64,000 nucleotides of DNA, taken from Dichotomocladium elegans. Its lineage: Eukaryota > Mucoromycota > Mucoromycetes > Mucorales > Lichtheimiaceae. The position numbers were made by a program, and so were the translations under genes. Below the pieces are notes generated by a model, which saw only the letters and a program-made list of their open reading frames with translations, did no database searches and was not told the DNA's origin. Positions 21,246-33,792 of this stretch are shown piece after piece. The stretch spans positions 868,001 through 932,000 of the forward strand of contig JAIXMN010000006.1 of NCBI GenBank assembly GCA_025716815.1, written 5' to 3'. The first letter of the stretch is position 1, and the number at the start of each line of letters is the position of its first letter.

Positions 21246-24200
21246 ATGGCTCCATTCTACGCGGTCAAGCCAGATAATGCCCTCAAGCGGGCGGAAGGTA
21301 TGGTGTGGTTGGACCAGATGCAGATGGATGGATGGATGGATGGATAGGTGGACGATACTGATCGGCTTGTGAACAGAACTCTGCACCGCAGGTCAAGATG
21401 ATGTTGCATTGCAAGCTCTTCATGAGGTTGTCTTGTCAAAGCGTTCCCGCAGTTACGCACTCAGCGTGATGGAGCCCATCATGCTCAAGTACATTGAGCT
21501 CTGTGTCAATCTGCGCAAGGGTAAGATGGTGAAGGAGGGCCTTCATCAGTACCGCAATATTGCCCAGAATACGAGCGTCCATAGTATCGAGGTAATGGAT
21601 GAACAAACAGCGACATCAACCATAGCAAAAGTTATCAGCCAAAAAATATTTACACATAAGAACAATGTCACCATTAGACAATCATCAACAAGCTTCTCGA
21701 GTTGTCCGAGCAAAAGGTCGCTGAAGCCCGCGCAAAGGCTGATCAGATTGCTGTGGAATACATCGATGACCTTGAAGCGTCCGAAACACCCGAGTCTATC
21801 ATGCTCAGCACGGTCAGTGGTGAGCAGACGAAGGACAGAACCGACCGTGCAGTCGTTACCCCCTGGCTCAAGTTCCTGTGGGAAGCATACCGCACTGTGC
21901 TCGACATGCTTCGCAATAACGCTCGCCTGGAAACACTCTATCACTCGGTGACCAACAAAGCGTTCCTGTTCTGCCTGACCTATGCGCGCAAGACCGAGTT
22001 CCGCCGTCTTTGCGAGATCCTCCGCAACCACTTTCAGAACATGGCCAAATACTCGCACCAGCCCCACTCGATCAACCTCAACGATCCCGAGACGCTGCAG
22101 CAGTACTTGGATGCTCGCTTCACGCAGCTCAATGCGGCTGCCGAGCTTGAGCTCTGGCAGGAAGCCTTCAAGTCAGTTGAGGATATTCACACCCTTCTCA
22201 CCACCTCGAAGCGTCCGCCCAAGCCCGTCATGATGGCTAATTACTACGAGAAACTCACCAAGATCTTCATGGTCAGCGAGGACTATCTTTTCCACTCAGC
22301 CGCATGGAACCTCTACTCCAATTTTGAGCGCATGATCAACAAGAACCTTACGGATGAAGAGCAGTCGCGTATGGCCTCGATCGTCCTGTTGTCCGCCCTT
22401 GCGATTCCAATCATCACCACCACCAAGACGCGCCCTGGATATGTTGAGGCTGACGAACATCGCATCCAGAAGCTCAACCGCCTCTCGACCCTCATGGGCT
22501 TGTATCAGCACCCCACGCGCACCGGTCTTCTCAAGGAGGCCCTCAACAAGAACATTTTGTCCCGCGTCCGCCCTGAGATCCGTGATCTCTACAACATCCT
22601 CGAGGTCCAGTTCCATCCCCTGTCGATCTGCAAAAAGATCAACCCCATCATGACCAAGCTTTCCGAGGACCCTGACATGGCCAAGTACGTCCGCCCGCTT
22701 CATCAGGTCATCCTGACCCGCCTTCTCCAGCAGCTCTCGCAAGTCTACACCACTGTCAAGCTCGATTTTGTTCTCAAGCTTGCTTCCTTCCCCGAACCGT
22801 ACAACTACGACGGCCCGACCATCGAGAAATTCATTATGAACGGCTGCAAACGCGGCGAACTGAACATCCGCATCGATCATTCTTCTCAGAGCTTGATGTT
22901 CGAGACGGATCTATTTGCGCCGCCAAAGGACACCGTCACCGAGGGCATCCAACTCCAGTCTTCGCCTGCTGACCTGATGCGCACCCAGCTTTCGCGCCTC
23001 GGCAGCCGCCTGAATGCAGTCGCGCAGATGATTGATCCTTCTATCAAGGAGAATGCAGTCAAGGCGAAGCAGGAGGCTCTCCAGCGCGCTCTGAAGGGTG
23101 CGGAGAAGGAACACAAGGCCGTGCTGGCCCGCAAGGTCATCATTGAGCGCCGCAAGGAGATCATTGAGAGTGAGATCTCACGAAAGGAGAAGCTAGCTGC
23201 GCAGGAGCGCGCGCTCGCTGCGCAAAAGAAGGCCGAGGCGGAGAAGAAGCGACTTGAGGAAGAGCAGCGCCGCCGCGAGGAGGAGCGTCTCAAGCGCGTG
23301 CAGGAGGAGATCAACCGCGACCAGGCGAAGCGGATTGCGGAGGAGATCACTGCGAAGACCGGTCTCCAGCTCAAGCCTGAGGAGATCGAGAACTCGGACG
23401 TCAAGACCCTGTTGGATCTTAAGGTGTCACGTCTGCAGACCGAGCAAAAGGAGCTCAGCGATCGTCTTAAGCAGATCGGCAAGCGCGTCGACCACATCGA
23501 GCGTGCATATCGCAAGGAGGAAATTCCTCTGCTCGAGAAAGACTTTGAGCGTCAGCAAAAAGAAGACAAGGCCTTCTACCAAGCAACCATCAAGGCCGAG
23601 CTCGAGACCTCGAAGGCTCAGCACGAGGAGAACATGCAGCTCAAAGGCCGTCTGCTGCGCATTCTGGACGACTACAATGTCTACAAGAAGCAGCGCGAAG
23701 AAAAGCTCAATTCTGCGGTTGAGGCCCAGCGCCGTGCTGCAGAGGCCGCTATCGAGAAGGAGAAGCAGGAGCGCATTGCAGCCTGGCGCGCGAAGCGTGA
23801 GGAGATCATCCGACGACGTGAGGCCGAAGAGGCTGCTCGTAAGGCAAAGGAAGAAGAGGAGCGACGACGCAAAGAAGGTTAGCGCGCTGCGATGAATGAA
23901 ATGAGTGAACAGAGCTAACATGCATTGATCTGAATAATTAGAAGAGGAGCGTAAACAAAGAGAAGCTGCAGAGCGCCTCGCCAAGGAAAAGGCCGAGCGC
24001 GAGGAACACAATAGAAAACAAGAGGAGGCTGCCCGCAAACAGCGCGAGAAACAGGCTGAGATCGAGGCCAGATTGGCCGCTCGCAAGCAGCAGCCCGCTG
24101 CCGCTTCTGCTCCTGCTGCTGCTGCTGCTGCTCCTGCGGCCGCATCTGCTCGCAGCAGCGGGGCGTACGTTCCTCCCTCTCGCCGGGCGCAGCCTGCTGA

Positions 24201-24471
24201 TGGCATGGAAGACAACTGGCGCTCCAATCGTCCGCTTGGATCATCCTTTGGCAGTAGCCGCGATCGCCGCCCTGGTGGTGACCGTGGCGACCGCGACGGC
24301 GGATGGCAGTCTGCCCGTCGTCCTGGTTTCGGTGCTCGGGACAGCCCACGCGAGTCGCCCCGTGATAGCAGCGACTCCAGCGGTCCTTGGCGTCCTTCGC
24401 GCAGCCGTGCTCCTGGTGGCAGTTCATCCGGTGCTGATGAACAAGGCTGGAGACGCGCTGGCGGTCGATAA
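21246..24471 (+). CDS. TIF32: translation initiation factor eIF3 subunit a (TIF32/Rpg1)
   Basis: Largest scaffold subunit of eIF3, which binds the 40S ribosome and recruits mRNA. Exons 21246-21297, 21377-21591, 21678-23877 and 23942-24471 give 998 residues. The N-terminus MAPFYAVKPDNALKRAEEL matches yeast TIF32 and human EIF3A. The PCI region spans about 320-500, followed by a long Glu/Arg/Lys coiled coil (about 545-850, with repeated REEERLKR-like segments) and a Ser/Arg/Gly-rich tail (PPSRRAQPADGMEDNWR, WRSSRSRAPGG-like). Intron 1 contains a GGAT tetranucleotide run (about 21323-21346). The minus-strand frames of several hundred bases inside exon 3 are shadows of the charged coiled coil. 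Confidence 0.95.
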
Positions 24472-24690
24472 AAAAAGATATGCTTCTGTTAAACGAAACT
24501 TACCCGCATTCCCCCCTCCTTTTCCTTCTTTTCTGAAATGAACCTGTAAAAAAAAATAGATTCTGTAATCCTGCAATGCTATTTTGTAAAAAGCGAAAAA
24601 AAAAAGAGTAGGTTCCAACAACGCGCTCTTCTTTATTTTTTTTTTTGGGGGGTTGTCAACACACCTTTCGAGAGGAACAATGCTTCTGCG

Positions 24691-24721
<31 letters not shown>

Positions 24722-25281
24722 CCGCAGAAACCTATATATGGTCTTCATTGTTCTCTCACCCCCAAGGGGAAAAAAAAAGAAAACCTTCCATTCGAGCCGA
24801 CTGACCGACAGGAAATCTGTGAAAGCGTGGGGCCTTTTACGATGTAACAAGATGGGGTGAGTGGGGCCTGGTTTGCGCGCGCGCATGCGCATGATCCTTG
24901 ACTTGATACCAATGTTTCGCACAACACAACAATAAGCATTGGTGTAGACCGGGAAACCGTCTTATTGTATCCTTTTTATCATGAATTGGGGGGGAGGAGG
25001 AGGGCGGTCAACCTTTTTTTTTTTTGTTTTGTGCTGATTGGTCAAGAACTTGACCTGTGTTCTTTTTCCTTCTCGCACATACTCTCTTTTCTTTCCCCTT
25101 CCTCTACACACACGCATATATATATATATATATATATATATACACGCAAACCGCACAGAACCGTACCCGAAAAAAGAAATATAGATTGACACTCCTCCCC
25201 TTCTCCAAAAAAAAAAAAAAGGCGAACCGACTTGCCGAATTCCGCGCTGTTTTTTTTTTTTTCTTTTTTAATCGAAACCGA
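24472..25281. other. intergenic with GT, TA and homopolymer tracts
   Basis: No gene is seen. It contains (GT)n at about 24692-24719, (TA)n at about 25116-25142, and long A and T runs at 25010-25030, 25207-25220 and 25250-25263. The second half is the presumed promoter of the HAPSTR1-like gene. Confidence 0.6.
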
Positions 25282-26049
25282 ATGGATTATTCCCAGCCTC
25301 GATCGATCTTGGATTCGTACGAATCAACTGAACATGTTCTTTTGGATTCCTTCAAGGCAGCTGCTGTCCGAGTAACAAATCTATACAAGGATGCCATGGC
25401 GCAGAATCGCAAGGCATTTGGAGCGGGGTATCAGCAGGCGCTTCAAGACATGTTCGAGTTCATCAATACACACGATGGCGGCATGATGGGCATTCCATCG
25501 CAATCAGGTGTAGTGGCGGTGGATGATCTCGTTGGGTTTGCACGAGAAAAGAGTGCCCAGCTTGCCTTGGAGTTGGGATCATCCGAGAATGCAGCAGCTG
25601 CTGCTGCGGCGGCTGTTTCTTCTTCTTCTTCTTCGACGTCTGCTTCTGCGTTGACGGGGGAGCAGGACCACAACGCGAATGCGGTTGCAGCAGCAGCAGC
25701 ATTGCCAATGACAAAGACAGCGTCCGAGCGCCACAACGACGAAAGAGGCCAGGGACAGGAATCGATCGCGTCGCACCATCGCTCGCCGATTCCGAGTAGT
25801 ACCACCACGGTCGATAAGAACCCGTTTCACATCGATCCGGCGGCCCAGTTCACATTCTCGGCACCGCCCTGCTTGCCACGATACAGCTGGACACCCTCCA
25901 CAACGGCCTGGCCCGGATCCACGCAGCTCGAGATGGACTCGCTCAAACGCAGGCATGCCGAACTCACCTTCATGGGTCGGCCGCTGAATAACATGGATGT
26001 CGACGGCTCGGGCGAACCAGCATACAAGAGAGGCAAGCCTAAACAGTGA
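25282..26049 (+). CDS. HAPSTR1/UPF0472 (C16orf72)-like protein
   Basis: Single-exon protein of 255 residues. The N-terminal block (about 16-62: LLDSFKAAAVRVTNLYKDAM, then FGAGYQQALQDMFEFI) resembles the conserved core of human HAPSTR1/C16orf72, whose product regulates stress responses with the ubiquitin ligase HUWE1. The human protein has a similar AA.AVTNLYK..V segment followed by a GYQ segment. The remainder is low complexity (Ala and Ser runs about 110-135) plus a C-terminal part with MDSLKRRHAELTF and a basic end (YKRGKPKQ) that could act as a nuclear localisation signal. The family call rests on recalled similarity of the short core only. Confidence 0.65.
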   Translation: MDYSQPRSILDSYESTEHVLLDSFKAAAVRVTNLYKDAMAQNRKAFGAGYQQALQDMFEFINTHDGGMMGIPSQSGVVAVDDLVGFAREKSAQLALELGSSENAAAAAAAAVSSSSSSTSASALTGEQDHNANAVAAAAALPMTKTASERHNDERGQGQESIASHHRSPIPSSTTTVDKNPFHIDPAAQFTFSAPPCLPRYSWTPSTTAWPGSTQLEMDSLKRRHAELTFMGRPLNNMDVDGSGEPAYKRGKPKQ

Positions 26050-26460
26050 AGGCAAAACAAGAAATCACTTTCCTTGCCGTCTCTCCTTTCTCTTGCACAA
26101 TACAATCAATCAACCATTCCATATGCACACGCACGCACACACACACATGCAGCCATGTACGCTCGCAACCCATATAGACTCCTGCGCGGCAGGAGCAAAG
26201 CATCATTGTTATGAACGTATGAACAAATCATCGTTCAAGAATACACTGTAAAATATGAGACCCATTCCATCTTTACAATTACATAGTTTCTTTGCATGTC
26301 CGTTTCAAAACATGTCTATTATTATTTCTATACGTTTTGTCTTGGACTACACACACGCACGCACAGACTCACACGTGAGGAGGGGGAGGGGGAAAGGAGG
26401 CCCTGAGGAGAGAGAGAGAGAAACGAAAAAGATTGCGTGCTGACCGACCCAGGGGTGTTA
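26050..26460. other. convergent 3' intergenic region
   Basis: Separates two tail-to-tail genes. CA-rich tract at 26123-26147 and a GA run near 26404-26420. No gene is seen. Confidence 0.6.
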
Positions 26461-27006
26461 TTAGCTCTTCTCGAGCAACAGACTACGAAGCCACTTGACT
26501 TCCTGCTCGAGTTCAAAGACCCGCTCCTGAAGATAATCCGCTTTGGATTTCATTTCCTGGACCGTCTGCTCCATGGCCTGCTCGCGCATCTTCTTCTTGA
26601 TCCTGAACCGAGCGCTCGCAGCCGTATTGCGCCTACGCTTGTCTTCCTCTGCTGCGATCTGCTCTCCCGTCTTGTCGGTCTCTGACGACGACGTTGGTTC
26701 ACCACCTGCCGTTGTTGTTTTTTCTGGTGCGGCCGTTCGCTTGGTCCCCTGTTTCTTCCGCGGAGTCGCTTTGGCAGCCAATGGCATTGGCATTGGCAAC
26801 GGTTGTTCTTGTTGCTGCTGCTGCTGCAATTGCTGCTGCAGGGATTGTTGCTGTTGCATGAGTGCAGCAAGATGGACGGCATCAAGAGCAACAGGTTTGG
26901 GCAGAAGAAGAGGTCGGCGTGGGGCGATGGGAGTGTACGTCGGTGTGCTCGTAGACCGGGTGACCGATGGCGCGGTCGAGGCGAGAGACACTAATTCCTG
27001 CTGCTG

Positions 27007-27039
<33 letters not shown>

Positions 27040-27421
27040 AAGTGGTAACTCATAATCAAGGTAATTGACTAGCTTTTCATAAGTAGCGGCATCGAGAATA
27101 TCATGCAAATCGGGCTGGTGAGCCGGCTGTGCCTGGACATGGTCGACTTTATTGCTGCTGCTGCTGCTGCTGCTGCTACAGTTCATACCATGGCCAGGTT
27201 GAACGTCAAATGTGAATTCAGCATTGCTCTAGAAATTTAGGGCATCTCCCGTCTGGTTAGCCATGGCAAGCACCTTCTCCCATCTTCCATTATCACCCCA
27301 TCGTGGGCCCGAAGGGCGTGTTCTCAGCACTTACCCATAAAGCAAGTTCCTCGGCAGCCTCACGTTCGGACTGTTCGGTGTCAACGACTGTGTCGAATAG
27401 GAGCGATTCGAGCGTCGACAT
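26461..27421 (-). CDS. bZIP transcription factor (Cys3/MetR/GCN4-like)
   Basis: DNA-binding leucine-zipper activator of 284 residues; exons 27335-27421 and 26461-27228. The C-terminal bZIP (about 227-284) has the basic region RRRNTAASARFRIKKK and a zipper with LQERVFELEQEVKWLRSLL. The NTAASARFRIKKK signature is typical of fungal sulfur and amino-acid regulators of the CYS-3/Met28/cpc-1 type. The N-terminus has an acidic start (STLESLLFDTVVDTEQ) like an activation domain. Two poly-Gln tracts (about residues 80-95 and 140-160) come from CAG/CAA arrays at 27000-27040 and 26810-26850, and a Ser run from 27157-27177. Target pathway (sulfur assimilation or general control) is inferred. Confidence 0.85.
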
Positions 27422-28494
27422 GAGATAACTTTTTTTTTTCCCTTTGCTTGTTTCAAATGTGTCTTTAGGTGAAAAAAAAAGAGATAGATGAAAAAAGTAT
27501 TGTATGAAGCTGACTTTGTTTTTTTAAAAAAAAAAAAACATCTTAAAACCGGATGGGTCCCATTATACACGCATATGTGCTTTTTTCCTTGTTCGTGCCC
27601 TGAATAAAAAAAAAAAAAGTACAATTGTGTCTTTGTTTGCTACTGATCGTGCTGCACACGTTCTGCGCTGATCATGATGGACCTTCAACAGATTAAAAAT
27701 TATCCGGGTGGGTTGTACGGGTTTTTTTTTTTTTCTCCGTTTGTGGAATAACCGAGGGGTTGGGAAACAATATGCAAAATGGGACTCCGGTTTGATAGCC
27801 AGAACCTTTGTCTTCCTTGCCGCGCACCTCCTCCCCGCCCCGCCCAACAAGTCGGTCGCCGATGAACATGTAAAGAGTCCTCTTTTCTTGTTCTGTTGTG
27901 CAAAGGGGCATATTGGAACAACACAACAGTACCGAGAATCTTCACTGCGACGCGATAGTTCATGTGCACCTCCACAGCTAACACTTCGTTTGAGAAATCC
28001 TGTGTGTGTGTGTGCGTCGCCACTTTTGGACTTGAAAGTGACCAAAGACGAACAGCTCCCATCGACTTTTTTTTTTTAAAAAAAAAAGGCCGCAGTCAAT
28101 TGTTCAAAAGGGAAGGAGGGTGTGGCTCGATGTCAAAACCTTGTTTAATAGGACAGGCAGAGGGTCGAAAGATCCAAGAGCTCTCTTGAACTGAGTGTCA
28201 TGTTGATGGGGTCCAGTAGAATGGAAAAACGATCAGCATGACATGACTCTAAAAAAAAGGGGAGGCGGGTTCCTCTCCTCCACCCTCAAAGTGCTTATCA
28301 TGCGTATCAAGAAAAGAAAATCCCATCTGCCTTGGGCAAGTCAAAATGGTATTTTCAATTGTCTTATGTGACCTTTCTTTTGGGTACTTCGTGTGGAAAA
28401 TAAGGTAGTATGTACAACAAGAACAAGTGTATTCTTGCATAAGAGTGCGAAGAAGAAAGGGAAGAAGGAGGAGGAGGACGAGTCTATGTACGTA
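27422..28494. other. intergenic, presumed bZIP promoter
   Basis: About 1.07 kb with no convincing gene. Many A and T runs (27428-27438, 27525-27538, 27606-27618, 27721-27734, 28069-28087). The part near 27422 should hold the bZIP promoter. The region near 28400-28494 is F-box gene 3' sequence. Confidence 0.55.
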
Positions 28495-30462
28495 TCAGTT
28501 CATATGGGCAAGGATATCTCGATAGTACGACTGCCGCCTATGCCAATGCGTGTCTGTGATCAGACTAAGCTTCGGATGGGGGTAGTAATCTTGCTGGCGG
28601 TGAAACTTCACCTTCCAGCTGGAAGCCACCTTGCTCATGGTGCCGAAGACCGATTCCAACAGCGCGCCTGTGTCGGTACTGACCAAGGTGCACGTCACTT
28701 CGAGCTCCTCGAGCTTACCGAGGATGGTAGCCAAAAGTGGCCGCAGTCCGGCACCGACAGAGATCTGCTTACAAAATGTGATATGGAGCGTTCTTAACCG
28801 GCTGGTATTGAGGTCACGAAGAACTGAATCTGACATGGCTTGAACGGAATGGAGAGAGACGTGTTCAAGTGGACGTGATCTGAGAAGGTTGGTCAATGCG
28901 GAGGATGACACTCGATCGCTGTAGTGGAGTTGGAGGGAACGCAGCGAGGAAAGCGTTTGGAGGCATCCAAGCACCTGGTCATCTGTTCCTCGATCAACTA
29001 GATGGATAGCTTCGAGGCGCGGACAACGCGAGAGGAAGCCGCACAGATGATGGGGATCGTATTCAACTGGTTTTGGATCGTGGACACCTGTGGCCCGGGT
29101 ATAAACAAGCAGCGAAGGGAAATCTAAAGAGGCCAAAAGAGCCATCGTGGCCTGGTTCAGGGCTGTGGCATCACCCAGGGTCAGCGCCTCCAGCGTCGCG
29201 CTATGCTTTCGTAGTAATCGGTGAAGATGGTCCGTTGGTACTGGATCATTTCCACTGCCGCTTGGTACTGCAGAGACCGGCAAGCGATAATCTGCAACGA
29301 CCAGCTTGCGCAAAGAACCCGGAGGCGGGTTCAGAAGGCGGAGAGAAGGTGAGTTTGTGTCGGGGGTACTGATGCAGATGGATTCAATGTCGCTGCAACA
29401 TCGATCGAGGGCTTCGAGAAGCAAATCCACATTTTCGCAATTTCCCGCAGGGACGGCGAGCGTGCGTAGTTTAGGAAAGCGCTCAACGATTGTATGCATT
29501 GGGAGCTGAACCTGCCTTCGGGTTTGGACCGTCAAGCTTGTCAAGTTTCTGTGGGGGACCAGTCCACTCAAAAGGTCAGCGGTGGATTTGGATGGCCAAC
29601 CGGCAACGGTAAAACATACTAGGGTATCGAGTTGAGGGCACCAACGCAGCACGGTGTTGAGCACTTGCATAGTCGAGATCTTGTCATCATGGCACTTGAT
29701 GACCAAACGACGCAGACCCGGGCTTGTAAGTCTTGCAAAGCTTATGAATGTCGCTGGCGTGTCAAAGAATCCATTCAGCTCGGCTAGTAGATTCAAAAAT
29801 ACATGAGTCAACATTGCGATACGTCTTTCACCATTCTACTAACCTTCGCGAATGTTCGAACACCTCTGCCGTATTAAGAAGTCAATTGTTCGTGCCATGG
29901 GAGCCGTCGATTCATTGTCGACTCCAAAATCGGTGTAGTCAAAGTAAACTTTATGCACCGCACTCGACGGAATGTGCGCACGGTATGGGTTCAAAGCCAA
30001 TCCAATATCACACCCTTGTCTTGTCGACAGGTCACGCCACATATGGGGCCAGTTCAATATGATGGCCCGCCAGGACCTGCAGACCCGTACGCATCGTAGG
30101 CGGTCCTTAAACGATAGTTCAGAGAAAATCAGGTGCAGTATTTCGCAAGGAACTGATGTCTGGAAGACTGGTGGAGGGCTGCAAGGGGTAGAACGGCTGA
30201 CAATAGCAGTATTTTTGACGGTAGTATGATCATTTGTCCAACGGTGGACGAGCCGACGTTTGAAATGGAATGTGGTTGGCCAATGCAGCATGATCGTAAA
30301 GGTCCCAAACGTGGTTGTGAATAAGTTTGGGAAGAGATGTGTTTCTTTCAGCCAAAAGACAACGGATGTTCTTCTTTTGTTCAGTTCTCCCCCCATCCTT
30401 CGTCCCCCAATAAGTTTTGGGGACTTCTGACAAGCATTGCGGCATGAGGGACATTCCAGCAA
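28495..30462 (-). CDS. F-box/LRR protein
   Basis: Predicted substrate adaptor of an SCF ubiquitin ligase. Exons 29844-30462 and 28495-29783 join in phase. The F-box is SVPCEILHLIFSELSFKDRL followed by RCVRVCRSWRAIILNWPHMWRDL; the C-terminal part is a series of irregular leucine-rich repeats (LRRLVIKC, LDTLVCFTV, LRTLAVPAGN, LEALTLGDAT, LEAIHLVDRG, LRSLQLHYSD, LRTLHITFCKQI). From the ATG at 30462 the product is 635 residues; the in-frame ATG at 30291 (MLHWPTTFHFKRR) gives 578 and is equally possible, because residues 1-57 show no domain apart from a CPSC pair. Substrate unknown. Confidence 0.85.
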
Positions 30463-31106
30463 TTTGATTGGCTGTGTAACCTAAATCCGAAATTCATTCA
30501 ATTCATTCCACGTTCCCAATTCCGAGAAATCCTATTCGACATGATCACCTTCCTTGGACCTACCTTTTTAAACCACCCCATCGATGGATCACAGGATTTT
30601 TCTTCCCAATGTTCCGTATCTGAACTTGCGCACGTTCGTCCGCTACGGGCGGATGGTCAACAACGAGTCGCTTATTCCGAATAAAGGCTCGCGAAGATGG
30701 TCACTGCAGAATCCGCTGCTGGCCATCAAAAGGGTCCTATTGTATATATTTACTTTGTTCAACATGAATGGATCATGCTGGCCTGATGTGTGCGTGGATA
30801 CTTGGCCTATTGGGAAACAAGCATCACATGGGGCAAATTGCATCTACGGCACGGGTGAAGAAGGCATAGAAATGAAAGAAAATAGTATATTTCTATGACA
30901 GATTCCTTTTCTTTCGGATCAGTCAAATATCGTACGTCCTTTTCTTTCTTTAGTCACTTCAAAACATGCGCTTTTGAGAGTACTATTCGAATATCTATTC
31001 AGCCTGATCTTTGGCATGGGGTGATTGACTGAGCTGATAATTTTTTAGCTGTTAGGTATTTCGTAGATCAGCAAGTAAGACATTATGCAGGTACGATCTG
31101 TAGGGC
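30463..31106. other. intergenic, no gene recognised
   Basis: Contains the F-box gene promoter and the MFS gene 3' end. A plus-strand frame at 30584-30898 of 104 residues has no recognisable domain and is treated as chance. Confidence 0.5.
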
Positions 31107-33334
31107 TTAATAGTAGAACCGATAGCTGAGATCACCGACCTAGCACACAAGGCAAAGTTTTTTTTTTCTTTTTTAGAACGAAGCGCGGATAAGTAGTCCA
31201 TCATCCGAAATGAACGTACCGCTGCAGGGCCAAGTTCATCCTCGGCAGCCATCTGGTCGCGGCGCTTGTTCTCGCGATAAAGCAGGAATCCCGTCAATCC
31301 AGATACAGTTGCACCCAGTAGAGCACAGCTCATGTTGAAGGCATTCCCGAGAACTAGTTCCATGCGACGTTTGGTTTGTCAACAATGCTTTCTCATTCCC
31401 ACCCTGAAAGAATTCACTTGCCATAGCGGGGTGCGTCCGTTGAAGGATAGAGAAAAGATGCAATCACACCACCTGTGTTACCCACCATGACGACAATGGC
31501 GACCGCCACCGCGCGTACCGAGAGGTCCTCATAATTCACAGCAGACCAGCCCAAAACGGCTGGTGCCTCGATGGACATGCCGATAGGGATGATGAAGAGT
31601 GCACCATAAAGCGCTACAGATATATATAAAAATAGAGGGATCAATCTAAAAAAAACTGCTGGACTCTTTTTCTGTTCTCTCATGGTTCTTAGCATACACC
31701 ACCGATCATGGAGGACCAAAAGAAGCGTGTACCCGATTGCCATGGTTATGAAGCCGCACATCGCAACCTTTGCTCGAACGTTCTCGTAACGGTCCGTCAA
31801 GTACCTGCTCAGGAGCATAACTGCGGCAGCAAGAACGTTAGGCGGCGCCGTCAGCAGCTGTGATGTGAGGACCGGGAATCCGAAGCCTATGTGTAATACG
31901 CAACTGTTTTGTTGAGCTCTTAATCTGCCACATGCTGTAGCAAGACACGCACCATCAATCAGCATAGGCGAAAAGATGGAATAGCTCGCGAAATTGATCG
32001 CGTTAATCATGTACACCAGTCCAAAGAGCCACGTTTTCCAATCGGCCATGGGTATCCACAATGTTTTCCAGCTCATTGTTTTTGCGGTGTGGATATTGTC
32101 TTGATGGTGCTTGCGCATCCTTGTGTTCTGGAGCTGCTTTTGCTCGACAGTCAGCCAACTGACTTGATCCACCGTGTCGAAAAGCATAAAATAGGATACT
32201 GCGCTTAGCGCAATCGTCGGCGCGCCCTCAAGGATGAAGAGATACTGCCAGCCGTGGAGCCCGCCGTGCCCCTCGAGGAAGGATGTGGCGTACGCAATCG
32301 GACCGGATGCAACACCGGCAATACAAGCCATGCTGATCAGGATGCCGATCCGGCTACTCAGTTCCTGAGGCTTGTAGAACCGTGAGAGTTGGTAGAGCAT
32401 ACCAGGAATATATCCGCTTTCGGCCGCTCTATATGGTGAACATAATACCTTAAGCGAAAAACATCCTCCCGTTCCCTTTGCCTCACCGCGCACCCGCCTC
32501 CTTTCATGGGTTTTCGAGGAGACATGGGCAGAATGAAAATTTTTACCCGAGGAGAAGCCGAGAGACAAGAAGCCCACCAAAATCGGCAATGAAGCCCATC
32601 ACCAGGGTGATAACTACGCATACAGGAGATATCCATCCGAACCGTTTCGAGTTTCAGTCAGTACGTATAAAGTAGCACAGACTTGCAGTCAAAATCAGAT
32701 GGAATCAACTACATACTTCCCCAAGCAAGCATGATTGTCGAGAGCCATATGACACCGCTGGTCTTCTTCAGTATGATGTTGGAAGGCACCTCGAAAAGAA
32801 TCTACGAGAAAAGAAAGGAATCAGACCTATGCCGGTGGGCTATGGTTTGAAAATGCGAGCCGATTCTTCACATAGGTGATGTAAAATGCGGAGATGATTG
32901 TGCTCATCTGTGTTGCTGAAAGCTGTAGGTAGTAGTAGTAGTGTCCAGAACAAAGGTCGTTAGCCCCACCCCTAACACAGTTGCCTTCTCTTGTCCAGAC
33001 GTTTACTTTCAAGTCATCTTGGATACCACCGATACTGCGCATACACAAAGTATCTAATGAGATTCGAGTGCAACATCCTCAACCTCGTGAGCCATCCCTA
33101 CGTTGCGTTTCCAATGTTGGCTCGATCAAGATAATCCGTAAAGTAAAAAACGCAGAAAAGAGGCAAGAGATGCCAGTCCAGTGCACGCACCACTTTTCGT
33201 TCATCGTCCTTGTCGACTTGATCCTCCGGCTCTAGCACTCGCCAGTAAGCATGCTTCTCTAGGTTGCCTGCTGTTATCGTGTCGCTGTCGTCTGGCTGTC
33301 TGGAGGCGTTAGGGTTGCTGCTGATAATGTCCAT
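31107..33334 (-). CDS. MFS transporter, Dal5/anion:cation symporter type
   Basis: Plasma-membrane carrier for a small organic anion (allantoate, nicotinate, pantothenate or similar are typical; the actual substrate is unknown). Ten exons join in phase to 495 residues: 33102-33334, 33007-33034, 32872-32922, 32717-32801, 32547-32613, 31953-32428, 31698-31886, 31422-31613, 31220-31353, 31107-31139. Signatures: LLPLFCVFYFTDYLDRANIGNA, ILFEVPSNIILKK, GAAESGYIPGMLY, WQYLFILEGAPT, FFIIPIG-like FIIPIGMSIEAP, VGNTGGVIASFLYP and a C-terminus VGDLSYRFYY, equivalent to the GD..FRY ending of Dal5 proteins. About twelve helices. The intron starting at 31421 has a GC donor (ATG/GCAAGT). The two smallest exons are 28 and 33 nt. 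Confidence 0.88.
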
Positions 33335-33792
33335 TTCTGTACCATGAACTGTGGACAGGAATAAGAGATGCAACACGATTATTTGAGCTAGTCCTTTTTT
33401 TTTTAAAGATAATGCGTGGGTAGAGACAGTATGATTTAAAAGGTATTCAGGCGGTATTGTCATGACAAAGAAAGAGAGACGATGGATAATAAACACAACT
33501 CACGGTCTGGAGCCCTGTTCCACGACCTGATGATACATCATTATGCAATTTGCATGAATCCTTCTATTCTATAGATCCAATCTTCCATCTCTTACTAGAG
33601 CTACCCGATTCTCGTTGATGCCTACTCTTTATTCTTTGATGAAATGCCGTTGCGTACATCACTGTGGACCAACAGAAACGGAGGTCAAGCCAATCGAGGG
33701 GTTGGGGAATGCAAATATAATCGCTTTGATTGTAGCGGTTTGGGGTGTTGCGTGTATTATTATTTTTATGTTGTTTGGGATAATGACTACAT
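33335..33792. other. intergenic between MFS gene and CCT1
   Basis: Holds the MFS promoter and the CCT1 3' end. Frames here are shadows and no other gene is seen. Confidence 0.55.

Noticed and set aside
22886..23515. Long minus-strand frame (about 209 codons), Arg/Ser-rich
   Set aside because: It is the antisense shadow of the Glu/Lys/Arg coiled coil of eIF3a; biased codon use keeps the opposite strand open.
23427..24227. Minus-strand frame of 266 codons with Leu/Ala-rich sequence
   Set aside because: Antisense to eIF3a exons 3 and 4 and spanning their intron; no domain features.
30584..30898. Plus-strand 104-codon frame with a reasonable ATG
   Set aside because: No recognisable domain and no splice partner; length is within chance expectation.
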